From positions 620,001 through 684,000 of the forward strand of contig NZ_CP090981.1 in assembly GCF_021513135.1 (NCBI RefSeq): a stretch of 64,000 bases of DNA, given 5' to 3'. Positions within the stretch are counted from its first letter, which is position 1. Every line of letters starts with the position of its first letter. Positions 19,061 through 28,995 of this stretch are shown piece by piece. The notes under the pieces were generated by a model. It saw only the letters and a list, made by a program, of their open reading frames with translations, searched no databases and had not been told where the DNA came from. This stretch comes from Vibrio sp. SS-MA-C1-2. Lineage in GTDB: Bacteria; Pseudomonadota; Gammaproteobacteria; Enterobacterales; Vibrionaceae. A program made the translations under genes and the position numbers.

Positions 19061-19900
19061 TTACTCTGGCACAATCCATTTAACGGTGCAATGACCTTCT
19101 TCTGGTGCGATCATTTGTTGTAACCAAGGTAAAATTGTTTTCATCTGTTGCTCTAGTTTCCACGGTGGATTAATAACAATCATTCCCGATGCGGTCATTC
19201 CTCGTTCTGTGCTGTCAGGGCTGACACCGAGTTCAATCTGAAGAATTTTTCTGATCCCAAGCTTTTCTAGCCCTGTTGTAATGAGATCAATATTTTCTCG
19301 TTGCACAACCGGATACCAAATTGCGTAAATACCGGTAGCCCAACGTTTATAAGCTTGGCCGATAATATTAACGACTTCACGGTATTCCGTTTTCACTTCA
19401 TAAGAGGGGTCGATAAGAACTAAGCCTCTGCGCTCTTTTGGCGGTAAACTTCCTTTTAGACGAGTAAAGCCTTCTTCATTGAACATTTTAACTTGGCGAT
19501 CACCACGAAACTCTTGGCATAACAGAGGGAAGTCCGTCGGGTGCAACTCGGTTAACATCATTCGGTCTTGAGGGCGAAGTAATGCACGAGCAATTTTTGG
19601 TGAGCCAGGATAATAACGTAGGGTATGGTTCTCATTTAGTGCAGAAACTGCCTGTAAATATGTCTCTACCCCTTCTGGAATTTGATTTTTCTGCCATATT
19701 TTAGCTATGCCATCTTTATATTCGCCCGTTTTCTCAGACCATTCATGGTTGAGATCGTAACGTCCGACGCCAGAATGCGTATCATGATAAACAAAGGGTT
19801 TATCTTTCTGTTTGAGCGCTTCAATAATAAGGCTCTGTACAATATGTTTAACAACATCGGCGTGGTTGCCAGCATGAAAACTGTGGCGATAACTAAGCAT
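19061..19900 (-). CDS. rlmJ: 23S rRNA (adenine-2030-N6)-methyltransferase
   Basis: A 279-residue methyltransferase of the RlmJ (YhiR) family. The start MLSYRHSFHAGNHADVVKH is diagnostic, followed by the SAM-binding DTHSGVGRYDL near residue 40 and the catalytic LIDPSYE (DPPY-like) motif near 165. In E. coli RlmJ methylates A2030 of 23S rRNA. It is transcribed towards gor and divergently from prlC, the same neighbourhood as in E. coli. Length is normal. Confidence 0.92.
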   Translation of the reverse strand: MLSYRHSFHAGNHADVVKHIVQSLIIEALKQKDKPFVYHDTHSGVGRYDLNHEWSEKTGEYKDGIAKIWQKNQIPEGVETYLQAVSALNENHTLRYYPGSPKIARALLRPQDRMMLTELHPTDFPLLCQEFRGDRQVKMFNEEGFTRLKGSLPPKERRGLVLIDPSYEVKTEYREVVNIIGQAYKRWATGIYAIWYPVVQRENIDLITTGLEKLGIRKILQIELGVSPDSTERGMTASGMIVINPPWKLEQQMKTILPWLQQMIAPEEGHCTVKWIVPE

Positions 19901-20054
19901 GAATCATAATCCTAAGTAGGTGTCTTACCGTTATTATTACCTATTCATTAGCAAGATGCAGCAATGAGACAGATTTAAGTTTGTATCTTTACCATTGAAT
20001 TTTAGTCTAATCGTAACCATCTATGATAAATAACTGACAGATAAGGAATTTAGA

Positions 20055-22094
20055 ATGACAAATCCATTGCTTACATTTACTGATCTTCCGCTCTTCTCTC
20101 AGATAGAGCCTCAACATGTAAAACCAGCGGTAGAGCAAGCAATTGCTGATTGTCGTGCCAAAGTAGAAGAGGTGTTAGCTAACAATGCAGCGCCAAGTTG
20201 GGAAACTATTTGCCAGCCTCTCGCTGAGGTTGATGATCGCTTAAGTCGTATTTGGTCACCCGTGAGCCATTTGAATTCAGTCATGAATAGTCCTGAGTTG
20301 CGTGAAGCGTATGAAAGCTGCCTTCCTTTGCTTTCAGAATACGGAACTTGGGTGGGGCAACACAAAGGGTTGTTTCAAGCTTATCAAACAATTAAGAGTA
20401 GTGAGCAGTTTGCGTCATTAAACCAAGCTGAGAAAAAGTCGATCACCAATGCACTGCGTGACTTTACCCTATCTGGTATCGCATTAACGGCGGATAAACA
20501 GCATCGCTATGGTGAAATTACTAAGCGTCTTTCTGAGCTAGGCTCAACTTTTAGTAATAATGTATTAGATGCCACCATGGGTTGGAGTAAACATATTACC
20601 GATGAATCACTGTTATCTGGTATGCCTGAATCAGCAATGGCTGCAGCACAAGCTGGTGCTCAAGCTAAAGATCTTGACGGTTGGTTATTGACCTTAGAGT
20701 TTCCATCATACCTTCCTGTGATGACCTACTGTGATAACCGTGAACTACGAGCTGAAATGTATCAAGCCTTTGTGACTCGTGCTTCTGATCGTGGTCCACA
20801 CGCCGGTCAGTGGGATAACAGCGACATTATGGCTGAGGAGTTACAACTTCGTCATGAGCTAGCTCGACTACTCGATTTTAATAATTACAGTGAAAAGTCA
20901 TTGGCAACCAAAATGGCTGAAACACCGGATCAAGTATTAACCTTCTTGAATGATTTAGCGGTGCGTGCAAAACCACAAGGTGAAAAAGAGGTCGCGGAAT
21001 TAACGGCGTTTGCTGCTGAACATTATCAAGCTACCGAGTTACAACCGTGGGACTTCACCTATTACTCAGAGAAATTGAAACAGCATCAATATAATATTTC
21101 TGATGAAGAGCTACGCCCTTACTTCCCAGAGCAAACGGTCGTTTCTGGTCTATTTGAGGTCGTTAATCGAGTCTTTGGGATGACGATTACGCAACGTGAT
21201 GATATTGATGTGTGGCATGAGTCGGTCTCTTATTACGATATCTTTGATCAAAGTGGTGAATTACGAGGCTCTTTCTACTTAGATCTCTATGCTCGCGAAC
21301 ACAAACGTGGCGGGGCATGGATGGATGAGTGCCGAGTTGGTCGCACAACCATTAACGGTGAACATCAAACACCTGTCGCTTATTTAACCTGTAACTTCAA
21401 TAAGCCGATTGGTGATAAGCCTGCACTCTTTACTCATAACGAAGTGACGACACTGTTCCACGAGTTTGGTCATGGTATTCATCATATGTTGACTAAAGTC
21501 GATGTGCCAGCGGTTTCAGGGATCAATGGAGTTCCTTGGGATGCGGTAGAGCTACCAAGTCAATTCTTAGAAAATTGGTGTTGGCAGGAAGAGGCACTGT
21601 CGTTTATTTCTGGTCATTATGAGACGGGCGAGCCGTTACCAAAAGCCTTACTTGATAAGATGTTTGCGAGTAAAAACTTCCAAGCGGCGATGTTTGTACT
21701 ACGTCAGTTAGAGTTTGGCTTGTTCGATTTCACGCTACATACTAACTACGATCCTGAGTTGGGTGCAAAAATCCTTGAAACGTTACAGCAAGTTAAGTTG
21801 CAAGTTTCAGTGGTGCCTAGCCCTGAATGGAATCGCTTCCCTCACGGCTTTAGTCATGTTTTTGCTGGTGGGTATAGTGCCGGTTACTACAGCTACCTTT
21901 GGGCTGAACTGCTCTCTGCAGATGCATTCTCACGCTTTAGTGAAGAGGGAATTTTCAATGAGGAAGTTGGGCAAGACTTCTTACATGCCATTCTTGAAAT
22001 GGGGGGCAGTGAAGAACCGATGGAGCTATTTAAGCGCTTCCGTGGTCGTGAGCCGCAAATCGATGCGTTGCTTCATGATAAAGGAATTGCTTAG
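20055..22094 (+). CDS. prlC: Oligopeptidase A
   Basis: A 679-residue cytoplasmic M3-family zinc metallopeptidase that degrades short peptides, including cleaved signal peptides. The HEFGHGIHH zinc-binding HEXXH motif lies near residue 470. The N-terminal MTNPLLTFTDLPLFSQIEPQHVKPAV and the C-terminal FAGGYSAGYYSYLWAE segment are typical. Length is the same as in E. coli (680). AAGGAATTT precedes the ATG. A hairpin terminator follows at 22128-22186, before the convergent rsmJ. Confidence 0.93.
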   Translation: MTNPLLTFTDLPLFSQIEPQHVKPAVEQAIADCRAKVEEVLANNAAPSWETICQPLAEVDDRLSRIWSPVSHLNSVMNSPELREAYESCLPLLSEYGTWVGQHKGLFQAYQTIKSSEQFASLNQAEKKSITNALRDFTLSGIALTADKQHRYGEITKRLSELGSTFSNNVLDATMGWSKHITDESLLSGMPESAMAAAQAGAQAKDLDGWLLTLEFPSYLPVMTYCDNRELRAEMYQAFVTRASDRGPHAGQWDNSDIMAEELQLRHELARLLDFNNYSEKSLATKMAETPDQVLTFLNDLAVRAKPQGEKEVAELTAFAAEHYQATELQPWDFTYYSEKLKQHQYNISDEELRPYFPEQTVVSGLFEVVNRVFGMTITQRDDIDVWHESVSYYDIFDQSGELRGSFYLDLYAREHKRGGAWMDECRVGRTTINGEHQTPVAYLTCNFNKPIGDKPALFTHNEVTTLFHEFGHGIHHMLTKVDVPAVSGINGVPWDAVELPSQFLENWCWQEEALSFISGHYETGEPLPKALLDKMFASKNFQAAMFVLRQLEFGLFDFTLHTNYDPELGAKILETLQQVKLQVSVVPSPEWNRFPHGFSHVFAGGYSAGYYSYLWAELLSADAFSRFSEEGIFNEEVGQDFLHAILEMGGSEEPMELFKRFRGREPQIDALLHDKGIA

Positions 22095-22127
22095 TTATTA
22101 AGGTTTAATAAACTGAGTTAAAAACGT

Positions 22128-22186
22128 AAAGCCTCACTGATGATTTCTCGATAGTGATATTACCGAGATGTCATGGTGAGGTTTTG
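22128..22186. terminator. Hairpin between prlC and rsmJ
   Basis: Long imperfect stem AAAGCCTCAC ... GTGAGGTTTT between convergent genes. Confidence 0.6.
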
Positions 22187-22208
22187 TATTGATTCTTTTG
22201 TTCTACTT

Positions 22209-22976
22209 CTATTTCATTGCACTATTTACATAGATATCAAAGCGGTTCTTTTTAGTTGCAATAACCGTTGATGGCTGAATGTTGGCTAAGGGTTCAGCAT
22301 AATCAGGGCGTTTAACCACGACGCGTTTTGTGGCTAATTTCAATGCAGGTTCCAGTAGCCCATCGGCGTCAAGATCCGCACCCACTAAGGTTTGAAATAC
22401 CCGCATCTCTTTTTTTACTAATGCTGACTTTTTCTTATGGGGATACATAGGATCAAGATAGATAACATCGGGCTTATCATCATGCTCTTTTAGCTGCTCA
22501 AGGCTAGAAACATGAAGTAGAGAGACACGCTCTCTGACCCATGAACCGATTTCTGGATCGTCTTTGGCTCGTCGTAATCCATCATCCAACAGTGCCGCAA
22601 CAACAGGATGACGTTCAAACATCTGCACTTTACAGCCGAGGGAAGCAAGAACAAAAGCATCTCGACCTAAGCCTGCTGTGCCATCTAATACCGTTGGAAC
22701 CACGCCATTTTTTAATCCAACCGCTTTAGCAATGGCTTGACCTTTACCGCCACCAAACTTACGTCGATGATTTGATGCACCAGAAACCCAATCAACAAAT
22801 ATCGCACCGAGTTTAGGCTCATCTAACTTTTGTAGTTCAAGGTGAGTTGGAGTTAATACTAAGGCAAAATCATTGGTTTCATCATCGACAAGTTGCCAAC
22901 GTTCAGCAAGTTGTTCGAGCTGTTGTTGATGCTCTGGTTGTTGACTAATAAGGCGGATCTGCACAAAAAACTCCAA
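22209..22976 (-). CDS. rsmJ: 16S rRNA (guanine-1516-N2)-methyltransferase
   Basis: A 255-residue methyltransferase of the RsmJ (YhiQ) family, which modifies G1516 in 16S rRNA. The SAM-binding motif [19 protein letters not shown] lies near residue 112, the catalytic [17 protein letters not shown] near 180, and the family's [14 protein letters not shown] just before the SAM motif. It faces prlC, as in E. coli. The N-terminal extension with [13 protein letters not shown] is low complexity but normal for Vibrionaceae. Confidence 0.92.
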   Translation of the reverse strand: MEFFVQIRLISQQPEHQQQLEQLAERWQLVDDETNDFALVLTPTHLELQKLDEPKLGAIFVDWVSGASNHRRKFGGGKGQAIAKAVGLKNGVVPTVLDGTAGLGRDAFVLASLGCKVQMFERHPVVAALLDDGLRRAKDDPEIGSWVRERVSLLHVSSLEQLKEHDDKPDVIYLDPMYPHKKKSALVKKEMRVFQTLVGADLDADGLLEPALKLATKRVVVKRPDYAEPLANIQPSTVIATKKNRFDIYVNSAMK

Positions 22977-23000
22977 TTAAGATCAAGACAGAAACGATTA

Positions 23001-23127
23001 TATACCCAAAGTAATTGGAGTTGCTAGTAGGCTGCAAGTGAATGAGGCCCCATGAGTATAATGTGCTATATGATTGGGGCGAATGAGCGACGCCAACAAC
23101 CTAGCAACTTCAAGTAAAAAGGGTATA
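23001..23127. repeat. ERIC-like intergenic repeat, copy 2 (full, opposite orientation)
   Basis: Runs from TATACCCAAAGTAATTGGAG to CAACTTCAAGTAAAAAGGGTATA with matching terminal TATACCC/GGGTATA. It is 127 bases long, the length of classical ERIC/IRU elements. It lies between divergent rsmJ and asnC and is inverted relative to the other copies. The rest of this 312-base gap shows no further signal. Confidence 0.88.
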
Positions 23128-23288
23128 GCATTAATTACCATTGTGGGTGATATCCATACTATGGTGCTTGATGAGTAAGCTTATTGGGTTTTGTAAGATA
23201 TTTAAGATGCTTTAAGATAAATTGTGTTTATCCCTTCCGTTATCTCTGTTAGCTTTAAACATTACAGCAGATAAAAAATGGATTGAAA

Positions 23289-23756
23289 ATGGCGATGGAT
23301 AGCGAGTACAAAATAGATGATTTAGACCGACAGATTTTACAAGCTTTAATCGATGATGCTCGAACACCTTATGCTGAACTTGGTAAGCGGTTTCATGTTA
23401 GCCCTGCTACTGTCCATGCTCGTGTTGAAAAAATGCGTTCAGCAGATATTATTGAACGAACTAATATCGTCGTTAATGAGAAAAAGCTCGGTTATGATGT
23501 CTGTTGTTTTATTGGTATTAATTTAAACTCTGCTCGTGATTATCAATCTGCTATTGATAAGTTGAATCAACTCGATGAAGTGGTGGAAGCTTACTATACC
23601 ACTGGCGCTTATAATATTTTCGTCAAATTAATGTGTCGCTCTATTGAGGAGTTACAAGCGGTATTAATCGATAAATTACAAGTGATAAAAGAGGTGCAAT
23701 CTACCGAAACACTTATCTCTTTACAGAATCCAATTAAACGTAGTGTTCATCCATAA
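23289..23756 (+). CDS. asnC: AsnC, Lrp/AsnC-family regulator
   Basis: A 155-residue regulator very close to E. coli AsnC: the helix-turn-helix IDDLDRQILQALIDDARTPYAELGKRFHVSPATVHARVEKM occupies roughly residues 9-50, and the RAM ligand domain ends STETLISLQNPIKRS. AsnC activates asnA and senses asparagine, but no asnA is adjacent here. Three in-frame starts exist (TTG 23283, ATG 23289, ATG 23295). GGA at 23280-23282 is best spaced for 23289, which I use; the choice is uncertain by two codons. A bidirectional terminator separates it from plsB. Confidence 0.9.
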   Translation: MAMDSEYKIDDLDRQILQALIDDARTPYAELGKRFHVSPATVHARVEKMRSADIIERTNIVVNEKKLGYDVCCFIGINLNSARDYQSAIDKLNQLDEVVEAYYTTGAYNIFVKLMCRSIEELQAVLIDKLQVIKEVQSTETLISLQNPIKRSVHP

Positions 23757-23810
23757 CTGCTGAGGTTTGTTGCTGGCTTAAAGCGGCTAAATGGTGATTT
23801 TTTCTTTTAA

Positions 23811-23849
23811 AAAAAGAGCTAAAAGATTGACTCTTATAGCTCTTTTTTT
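23811..23849. terminator. Bidirectional terminator between asnC and plsB
   Basis: Arms AAAAAGAGCT and AGCTCTTTTT form a clear hairpin with outer A and T runs. Confidence 0.8.
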
Positions 23850-23875
23850 GACTAATAACGTTACGTTAAATTACG

Positions 23876-26382
23876 TTATTTATCTGCTTTTTCTCGCTCT
23901 TTCTTTTCAAGTTTGTCTTTCTCAAGTTCTTCTTGTTCTATCTCTTTACGGTTCATGACAGCATGGATAGTAAGTTTTATTTCAGGAGAGATAAGGTCAG
24001 CTAAAATTGGCAGAATCGTATCCACTTTTTTACTGACTATATCATTATCTTCTGTGATGTATCCTTCTTCTCTTTGTGTATTGATGAGGAGTGAGAATAC
24101 CGCCTTATCAAAGAACTCTGGCGCATTAATACCATGTAAACGACTTAAACGCTGGGCGAGAACAAGGCTTTCATTGGTGAACTCTTTGCGAGAGAGTGTT
24201 GGCTTGGTTTTGAGTAATACAAACCCGATATTATAACGTTGTAAAGTCTCGTTAATGGTGGCGCCAAGAAGTTGAACGGTACCGATATTGGCTCTGTTCA
24301 TCGCAATTTTGTCGCCATTTTGCCACAATAATTCTTGGGTAATTAACTCATCAATATAGTGATCTACGACACTTTCAAGTTGCTCTTTTTCAACATTTAA
24401 GAATAATTCCGCCTTTACAAATGGATAGAGTAAAGAGACCTGCTGTTGAATCTCAGCGCGACTTAATTCGTCATGGGAGATAATAATACGAGCAATTAAT
24501 GACGGCAGTGCAAATAGGTGGATAATATTATTACGGTAATAAGTCATTAAGATCGATTGGTGACGATCCAGTGAATAAATATCCCCAAGAGAATCGTGCT
24601 CAACGACAAATTTATCCATACCCGTCGCATGCTTAACTAACTCTTCAGCACTCCCTTCAGGAATCGTCACATTATTAGAGTAAGAGACATTTTTGAGTAG
24701 TTTTAGATAGCAATCGACTTGTTCAATCAACTCTTCTTTACTTAACGCTCGCTGACGAGAAGAGAGAATAGCCAAGGCGGTTAATGTCAGTGCATTTGCT
24801 GCTGCTGCGTCATTAATATGGGTCATCATTTTAACCGCAAGATCATTAACGACAGGGTTTAACCATGTTGGTTTTTGCGGCTCAATAGGATTAATGTCAT
24901 TGTTCCAATCTGGCGCATTTTTATTGAGGTAATGGTTAACTGAGATTGGCTCACCAAAGTTCACGTAGCCTTGTCCCAAGTTTCTTAATTTACGAATGGT
25001 ACGAAAAACTTGGCCTAGATTCTCTTTCTCTTTTTTCTTACCTTGTAGCTCTTTGGCGTAAGTAGAGACTTCCATTACATGTTCATAGCCGATATAGACT
25101 GGGACCAATGTGACAGGGCGATTTAAGCCTCGTAACATCGCTTGGATTGTCATCGACAACATACCCGTTTTGGCAGGAAGTAAACGGCCGGTACGTGAAC
25201 GCCCCCCTTCACTAAAGTACTCAACAGAGTAACCTTTGGTGAAAAGTTCGGCTAGATATTCACGAAATACCGTTGAATAAAGCTTATTGCCTTTAAATGT
25301 TCGACGAATAAAGAATGCGCCACCACGACGGAAAATTTGTCCGGCAGGGAAGAAGTTTAAGTTAATTCCTGCAGCAATATGGGGAGGAACAAGTCCTTCT
25401 TCAGAAAGAATATAAGAGAGTAGTAGATAGTCCATGTGGCTACGGTGACACGGCACATAAACGATTTCGTGACCATCTTGTGCCAGACGACGAACTTGTT
25501 CAGCGTTGTTAACATTAATCCCTTGATAGAGACGGTTCCACAACCAACCTAAAATACGAGAACCATAACGGATCAAGGTATAAGAGAAATCAGTGGCGAT
25601 CTCTTCCATCATTCCATGAGCTTCTTTACGTACTTTCTCTTCTGGTACGCCACGAGATTTTGCTTCATCTTTGACGACTTTATCAATTGCTTTTGAGTCA
25701 AGAAGGCGCTCAAATAGTGCTTGACGATCAGGTAGTTTAGGGCCTGCTGCCGCAAGTTGTTGACGAGAAAAGTGAATTTGAGCCACACGAGCTAGTTTGT
25801 TGGCAATAGACTCGTCAGTACCGTGACTATCAGCCATATAGCGCAATGAAACTGGTGGGCTTAAACGGACGACTGAATCTCGGCCTAAGGTTAATATTGC
25901 CCAGAACTTTTCAATCCCATTGAGCGCTCGAAGTCGTGGTGCTGGATTTGATTCATGGCCAGGTTTTCTTCCCCACAAGATTGAGGTAGGGACAAGTTGA
26001 ATATCCAATTCAGGATCTAATTGATGGTAATCGAGTAGCTGACCAAAAATCTGCTTTGACTCTTTTGGCAGCTGTTTGTCGGTACCAAAAATACTCGGGC
26101 CATTCGCAATGAAGACATAACGTGGCAGTGACTGTTCACCAATGACAATTGGAGTCAAAGGATCCGGTAATCCCAATATCTTAGCTTTTTTTGCAAAGCC
26201 AAAAGATCGGTGGGGGAGTTAAAAGGCAAAGCATAAACAATCGGCCGCGAAAGATCTAACCCGAGATCAGCAATTGGATCAGCAGGGATAGGTTTGCTTT
26301 TAACCATCAATGATAAGGGCAGATTTAATAGCGGAAAATAGATCTTCTGCCAAAGAGATAGCTCATGTTTGGGTTGCGGCAT
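23876..26382 (-). CDS. plsB: Glycerol-3-phosphate acyltransferase, frame interrupted near the 5' end
   Basis: Two overlapping frames make up PlsB. Codons from ATG 26380-26382 ([20 protein letters not shown]) run to LALQKK and stop at 26155-26157. The remainder, from about 26184 to 23876, carries [11 protein letters not shown] onward, including the acyltransferase motifs [31 protein letters not shown] and VPVYIGYEH. The break lies in A7 (26186-26192). The zero-frame codons there are CAA AAA AAG, so a -1 slip at A-AAA-AAG rejoins the frames exactly, giving about 835 residues (E. coli 807, plus a charged C-terminal tail here). One extra A would also repair it. PlsB starts membrane phospholipid synthesis and is normally essential, so a functional product is expected. 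Confidence 0.88.
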
Positions 26383-26555
26383 GATTTTTGTTTTACCTTT
26401 TATATTCTTATATTTTCATTTCAAGGATATCAGAAAACGACTAACACATTGCAGCATAATTGGCTTAATTTTCTTAATTTCCACAACTAGATCACAACCA
26501 AGTTTAGTTAACTTGAATAAATAATCGACGATAGCGCTTTTCAATAACAGTAATA

Positions 26556-26591
26556 CTGGATATACTCACAAGTAACTGTATAAAAAAACAG
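26556..26591. promoter_or_regulatory. Two LexA (SOS) boxes upstream of lexA
   Basis: Box 2 at 26576-26591 is CTG-N10-CAG with an AT-only spacer, a perfect SOS core. Box 1 at 26556-26571 is CTG-N10-CAA, one base off. They are 20 bases apart, like the tandem boxes of E. coli lexA, and box 2 lies 9 bases before the lexA start. Confidence 0.85.
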
Positions 26592-26599
26592 GTGAAGTG

Positions 26600-27220
26600 A
26601 TGAAGCCATTAACCCCAAGACAGCAACAAGTTTTTGATTTAATCAAAGCAAAAATTGATTTTTCTGGAATGCCACCAACTCGTGCAGAAATTGCTAAAGA
26701 GTTGGGTTTTCGTTCAGCGAATGCAGCTGAAGAACATTTAAAAGCCCTTGCTCGCAAAGGCGCGATTGAAATTATTCCCGGCGCATCTCGTGGTTTGCGT
26801 TTATTGATTGATAATGAGGTTGCAGAACCCGAAGGCTTACCATTAATTGGTAAAGTTGCCGCAGGTGAGCCAATTTTAGCTCAAGAGCATGTAGAAGCGC
26901 ATTATCAAGTTGATCCAAACTTATTTAAGCGTAGTGCAGATTTTCTATTACGTGTAAATGGAATGAGTATGAAGGATATTGGGATTATGGATGGTGACCT
27001 GCTTGCTGTACATAAAACTCAAGAGTTTCACAATGGCCAAGTTGTTATTGCCCGTTTAGATGAAGAGGTTACGGTAAAACGTATTGAGCAAAAAGGGCAA
27101 ATAGTCTATCTTCATGCTGAAAACCCTGAGTTTGATCCGATTGTCGTTGATCTTGCTAATGAACCTTTCACTATTGAAGGTTTAGCCGTTGGTGTTATTC
27201 GCAATGCAGATTGGATGTAA
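26600..27220 (+). CDS. lexA: LexA SOS repressor
   Basis: A 206-residue repressor. The winged helix-turn-helix is at residues 1-65 ([26 protein letters not shown]). The self-cleavage site is Ala88-Gly89 in VAAGEP, the catalytic Ser123 sits in GMSMKD and Lys160 in VTVKRIE, all in the standard spacing. RecA-stimulated cleavage derepresses SOS genes. ATG 26600 is used because it matches the E. coli N-terminus; a GTG one codon upstream is also possible. It is autoregulated through the two boxes upstream. A hairpin at 27315-27358 lies between it and dinF. Confidence 0.95.
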   Translation: MKPLTPRQQQVFDLIKAKIDFSGMPPTRAEIAKELGFRSANAAEEHLKALARKGAIEIIPGASRGLRLLIDNEVAEPEGLPLIGKVAAGEPILAQEHVEAHYQVDPNLFKRSADFLLRVNGMSMKDIGIMDGDLLAVHKTQEFHNGQVVIARLDEEVTVKRIEQKGQIVYLHAENPEFDPIVVDLANEPFTIEGLAVGVIRNADWM

Positions 27221-27314
27221 GACGCTGAATTACAGTTTACAGTTAGCGTTATGGCATTTGTAAATTATTCTGGGTAACTGGCGAGTAATATCAATTCACT
27301 AGAATATAATCATG

Positions 27315-27358
27315 CTGTCTCACTGCTCTATTTTAGAGTAGTTAGGCAGTATTTTTTT
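27315..27358 (+). terminator. Terminator after lexA
   Basis: Imperfect stem CTGTCTCACTGCTCT / AGAGTAGTTAGGCAG followed by T8. It would limit read-through to dinF. Confidence 0.7.
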
Positions 27359-27384
27359 TGTCTGTTTTTAAATTCTTAGTGTTC

Positions 27385-27408
27385 TATACCCAAAGTAAGA
27401 AGGGTATA
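27385..27408. repeat. Minimal ERIC-like remnant (both termini, no interior)
   Basis: TATACCCAAAGTA joined directly to AGAAGGGTATA reproduces the two ends of the 127-base repeat at 23001-23127 with the interior missing. Additional repeat-like sequence (TAGTCGG, then ATCAACAACC and TAAGTATGAATGGG) continues degenerately to about 27483. Confidence 0.55.
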
Positions 27409-27497
27409 TCCCCCAAATGATTAGCGTGGTTAGTCGGTAAACTAGCGATATCAACAACCGAACAGTTTTAAGTATGAATGGGAGTGTTTAAGTAAAT

Positions 27498-28832
27498 ATG
27501 ATCTCTGTTATTAAAGACATTAAATTGCACCGCCATGTTTTTTCCCTTGCTCTTCCAATGGTGTTGTCCAATATTACGGTTCCACTTTTGTCATTAGTGG
27601 ATGCGGCGGTGATTGGTCATCTTGATAAATCTTGGTATCTCGGTGGCGTCGCGATTGGCGGTTCGATGATCAGCATGGTCTTTATGTTGCTGCTCTTTTT
27701 ACGCATGGCAACAACAGGATTAACCGCTCAAGCTTTTGGACGAAAAAACAGTCAACAGATAGCCGTGATGTTGCTGCAAGGTGTCACGTTAGCGTGGATT
27801 TTAGCTGGGATCTTATTGTTGATACATCAACCTTTAAGCCAGCTTATTTTCTCTTTGAGCAATGCCAGTGAACAAGTGATCTTTTATGGTCAACAATATT
27901 TTGAAGTTCGGATCTGGAGTGCTCCCGCCGCACTTGCCAATTTAGTGATTATGGGGTGGTTGTTGGGAACTCAAAACTCTCGCTACCCTATGTGGTTGCT
28001 GATTTTTACTAATTTAGTCAATATTCTTCTCGATCTATTGTTTGTGATGGGATTTGGCTGGCAAGTGAAAGGTGCTGCTTTTGCTTCTGTGATTGCGGAT
28101 TACAGTAGCTTTGGTTTAGGGCTCTGGTTTGTCGCAAAACAATGGAGAAATTTAAGTCTACCTTCATGGAAAAAGCAAATTTCTGCGATATTTACTAATA
28201 TTGGACAGCTACTTCATCTCAATAAAAATATCATGCTACGTAGTCTCTGCTTACAAGTTGTTTTTGCTTTTATGGCATTTCAAGGGGCGGCGTTAGGGGA
28301 TGATATTGTGGCAGCAAATGCGGTATTAATGAGCTTTTTGATGATGATATCTTATGCTATGGATGGTTTTGCTTATGCGATGGAAGCGATGGTGGGCAAT
28401 GCCGTCGGCGCTAAAAATAAGAATCAATTAATCCGTGTGATGCAGAGCAGTACTTTTTTGTGTTTGATTATCTGTTTAGTGATGAGTGTGATTTTCTTTA
28501 TTTTTGGTGATCAGCTGATTGGTTTGATTTCAAATATTGCTGAAGTGCGGCATGATGCAGCGATTTACTTGCCTTGGTTAGCGATTTTACCTTTGGTATC
28601 TATGTGGTGCTTTTTGCTCGATGGTATTTTTGTGGGAGCTGCAAAAGGAAAAGAGATGCGAAATAGCATGTTTATTGCCACGATAAGCTTTTTTATTGGT
28701 TGGTGGTTATTGCAAGGGTTTGGTAATCATGCCCTTTGGTCTGGCATGTTGATCTTTATGGCGATGCGAGGAGTGACATTGGGGGGCGAGTTTTATCGTC
28801 AGTGGCAGACTGGACGTTTTATCGCAGAATAA
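27498..28832 (+). CDS. dinF: DinF, MATE-family efflux transporter
   Basis: A 444-residue integral membrane protein with about twelve hydrophobic segments and the MATE pattern (LPMVLSNITVPLLSLVDAAVIGHL at the start, repeated in the second half as FMAFQGAALGDDIVAANAVL). It lies after lexA, where E. coli dinF is SOS-induced as part of a lexA-dinF unit. MATE proteins export organic cations or toxic compounds by Na+ or H+ antiport; DinF is linked to oxidative stress protection. The ATG at 27498 has GGAG somewhat far upstream (27481). Here a terminator and repeat remnants lie between the two genes, so coupling to lexA may be weaker. Confidence 0.88.
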   Translation: MISVIKDIKLHRHVFSLALPMVLSNITVPLLSLVDAAVIGHLDKSWYLGGVAIGGSMISMVFMLLLFLRMATTGLTAQAFGRKNSQQIAVMLLQGVTLAWILAGILLLIHQPLSQLIFSLSNASEQVIFYGQQYFEVRIWSAPAALANLVIMGWLLGTQNSRYPMWLLIFTNLVNILLDLLFVMGFGWQVKGAAFASVIADYSSFGLGLWFVAKQWRNLSLPSWKKQISAIFTNIGQLLHLNKNIMLRSLCLQVVFAFMAFQGAALGDDIVAANAVLMSFLMMISYAMDGFAYAMEAMVGNAVGAKNKNQLIRVMQSSTFLCLIICLVMSVIFFIFGDQLIGLISNIAEVRHDAAIYLPWLAILPLVSMWCFLLDGIFVGAAKGKEMRNSMFIATISFFIGWWLLQGFGNHALWSGMLIFMAMRGVTLGGEFYRQWQTGRFIAE

Positions 28833-28885
28833 ATCTGATTAAAGCATTGATAATTTAAAGCTGATAACTAAGAACTAAATATAGA

Positions 28886-28948
28886 AAGTTGAGAACAGAA
28901 TATATCTTTTCATAAGATATTATTTCCTGTTCTCGACTCTTTTTTTAT
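28886..28948. terminator. Terminator between dinF and gppA
   Basis: Long hairpin with outer arms AGTTGAGAACAG and CTGTTCTCGACT, then T7; convergent genes. Confidence 0.75.
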
Positions 28949-28995
28949 TAACGGACTGACAGTGGTTAAATGTGACTAATTGGTCATCATTAACG

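Noticed and set aside
21715-22101. 128-codon open frame overlapping the end of prlC
   Set aside because: It lies in an alternative frame of a strongly conserved gene and shows no protein family signature.
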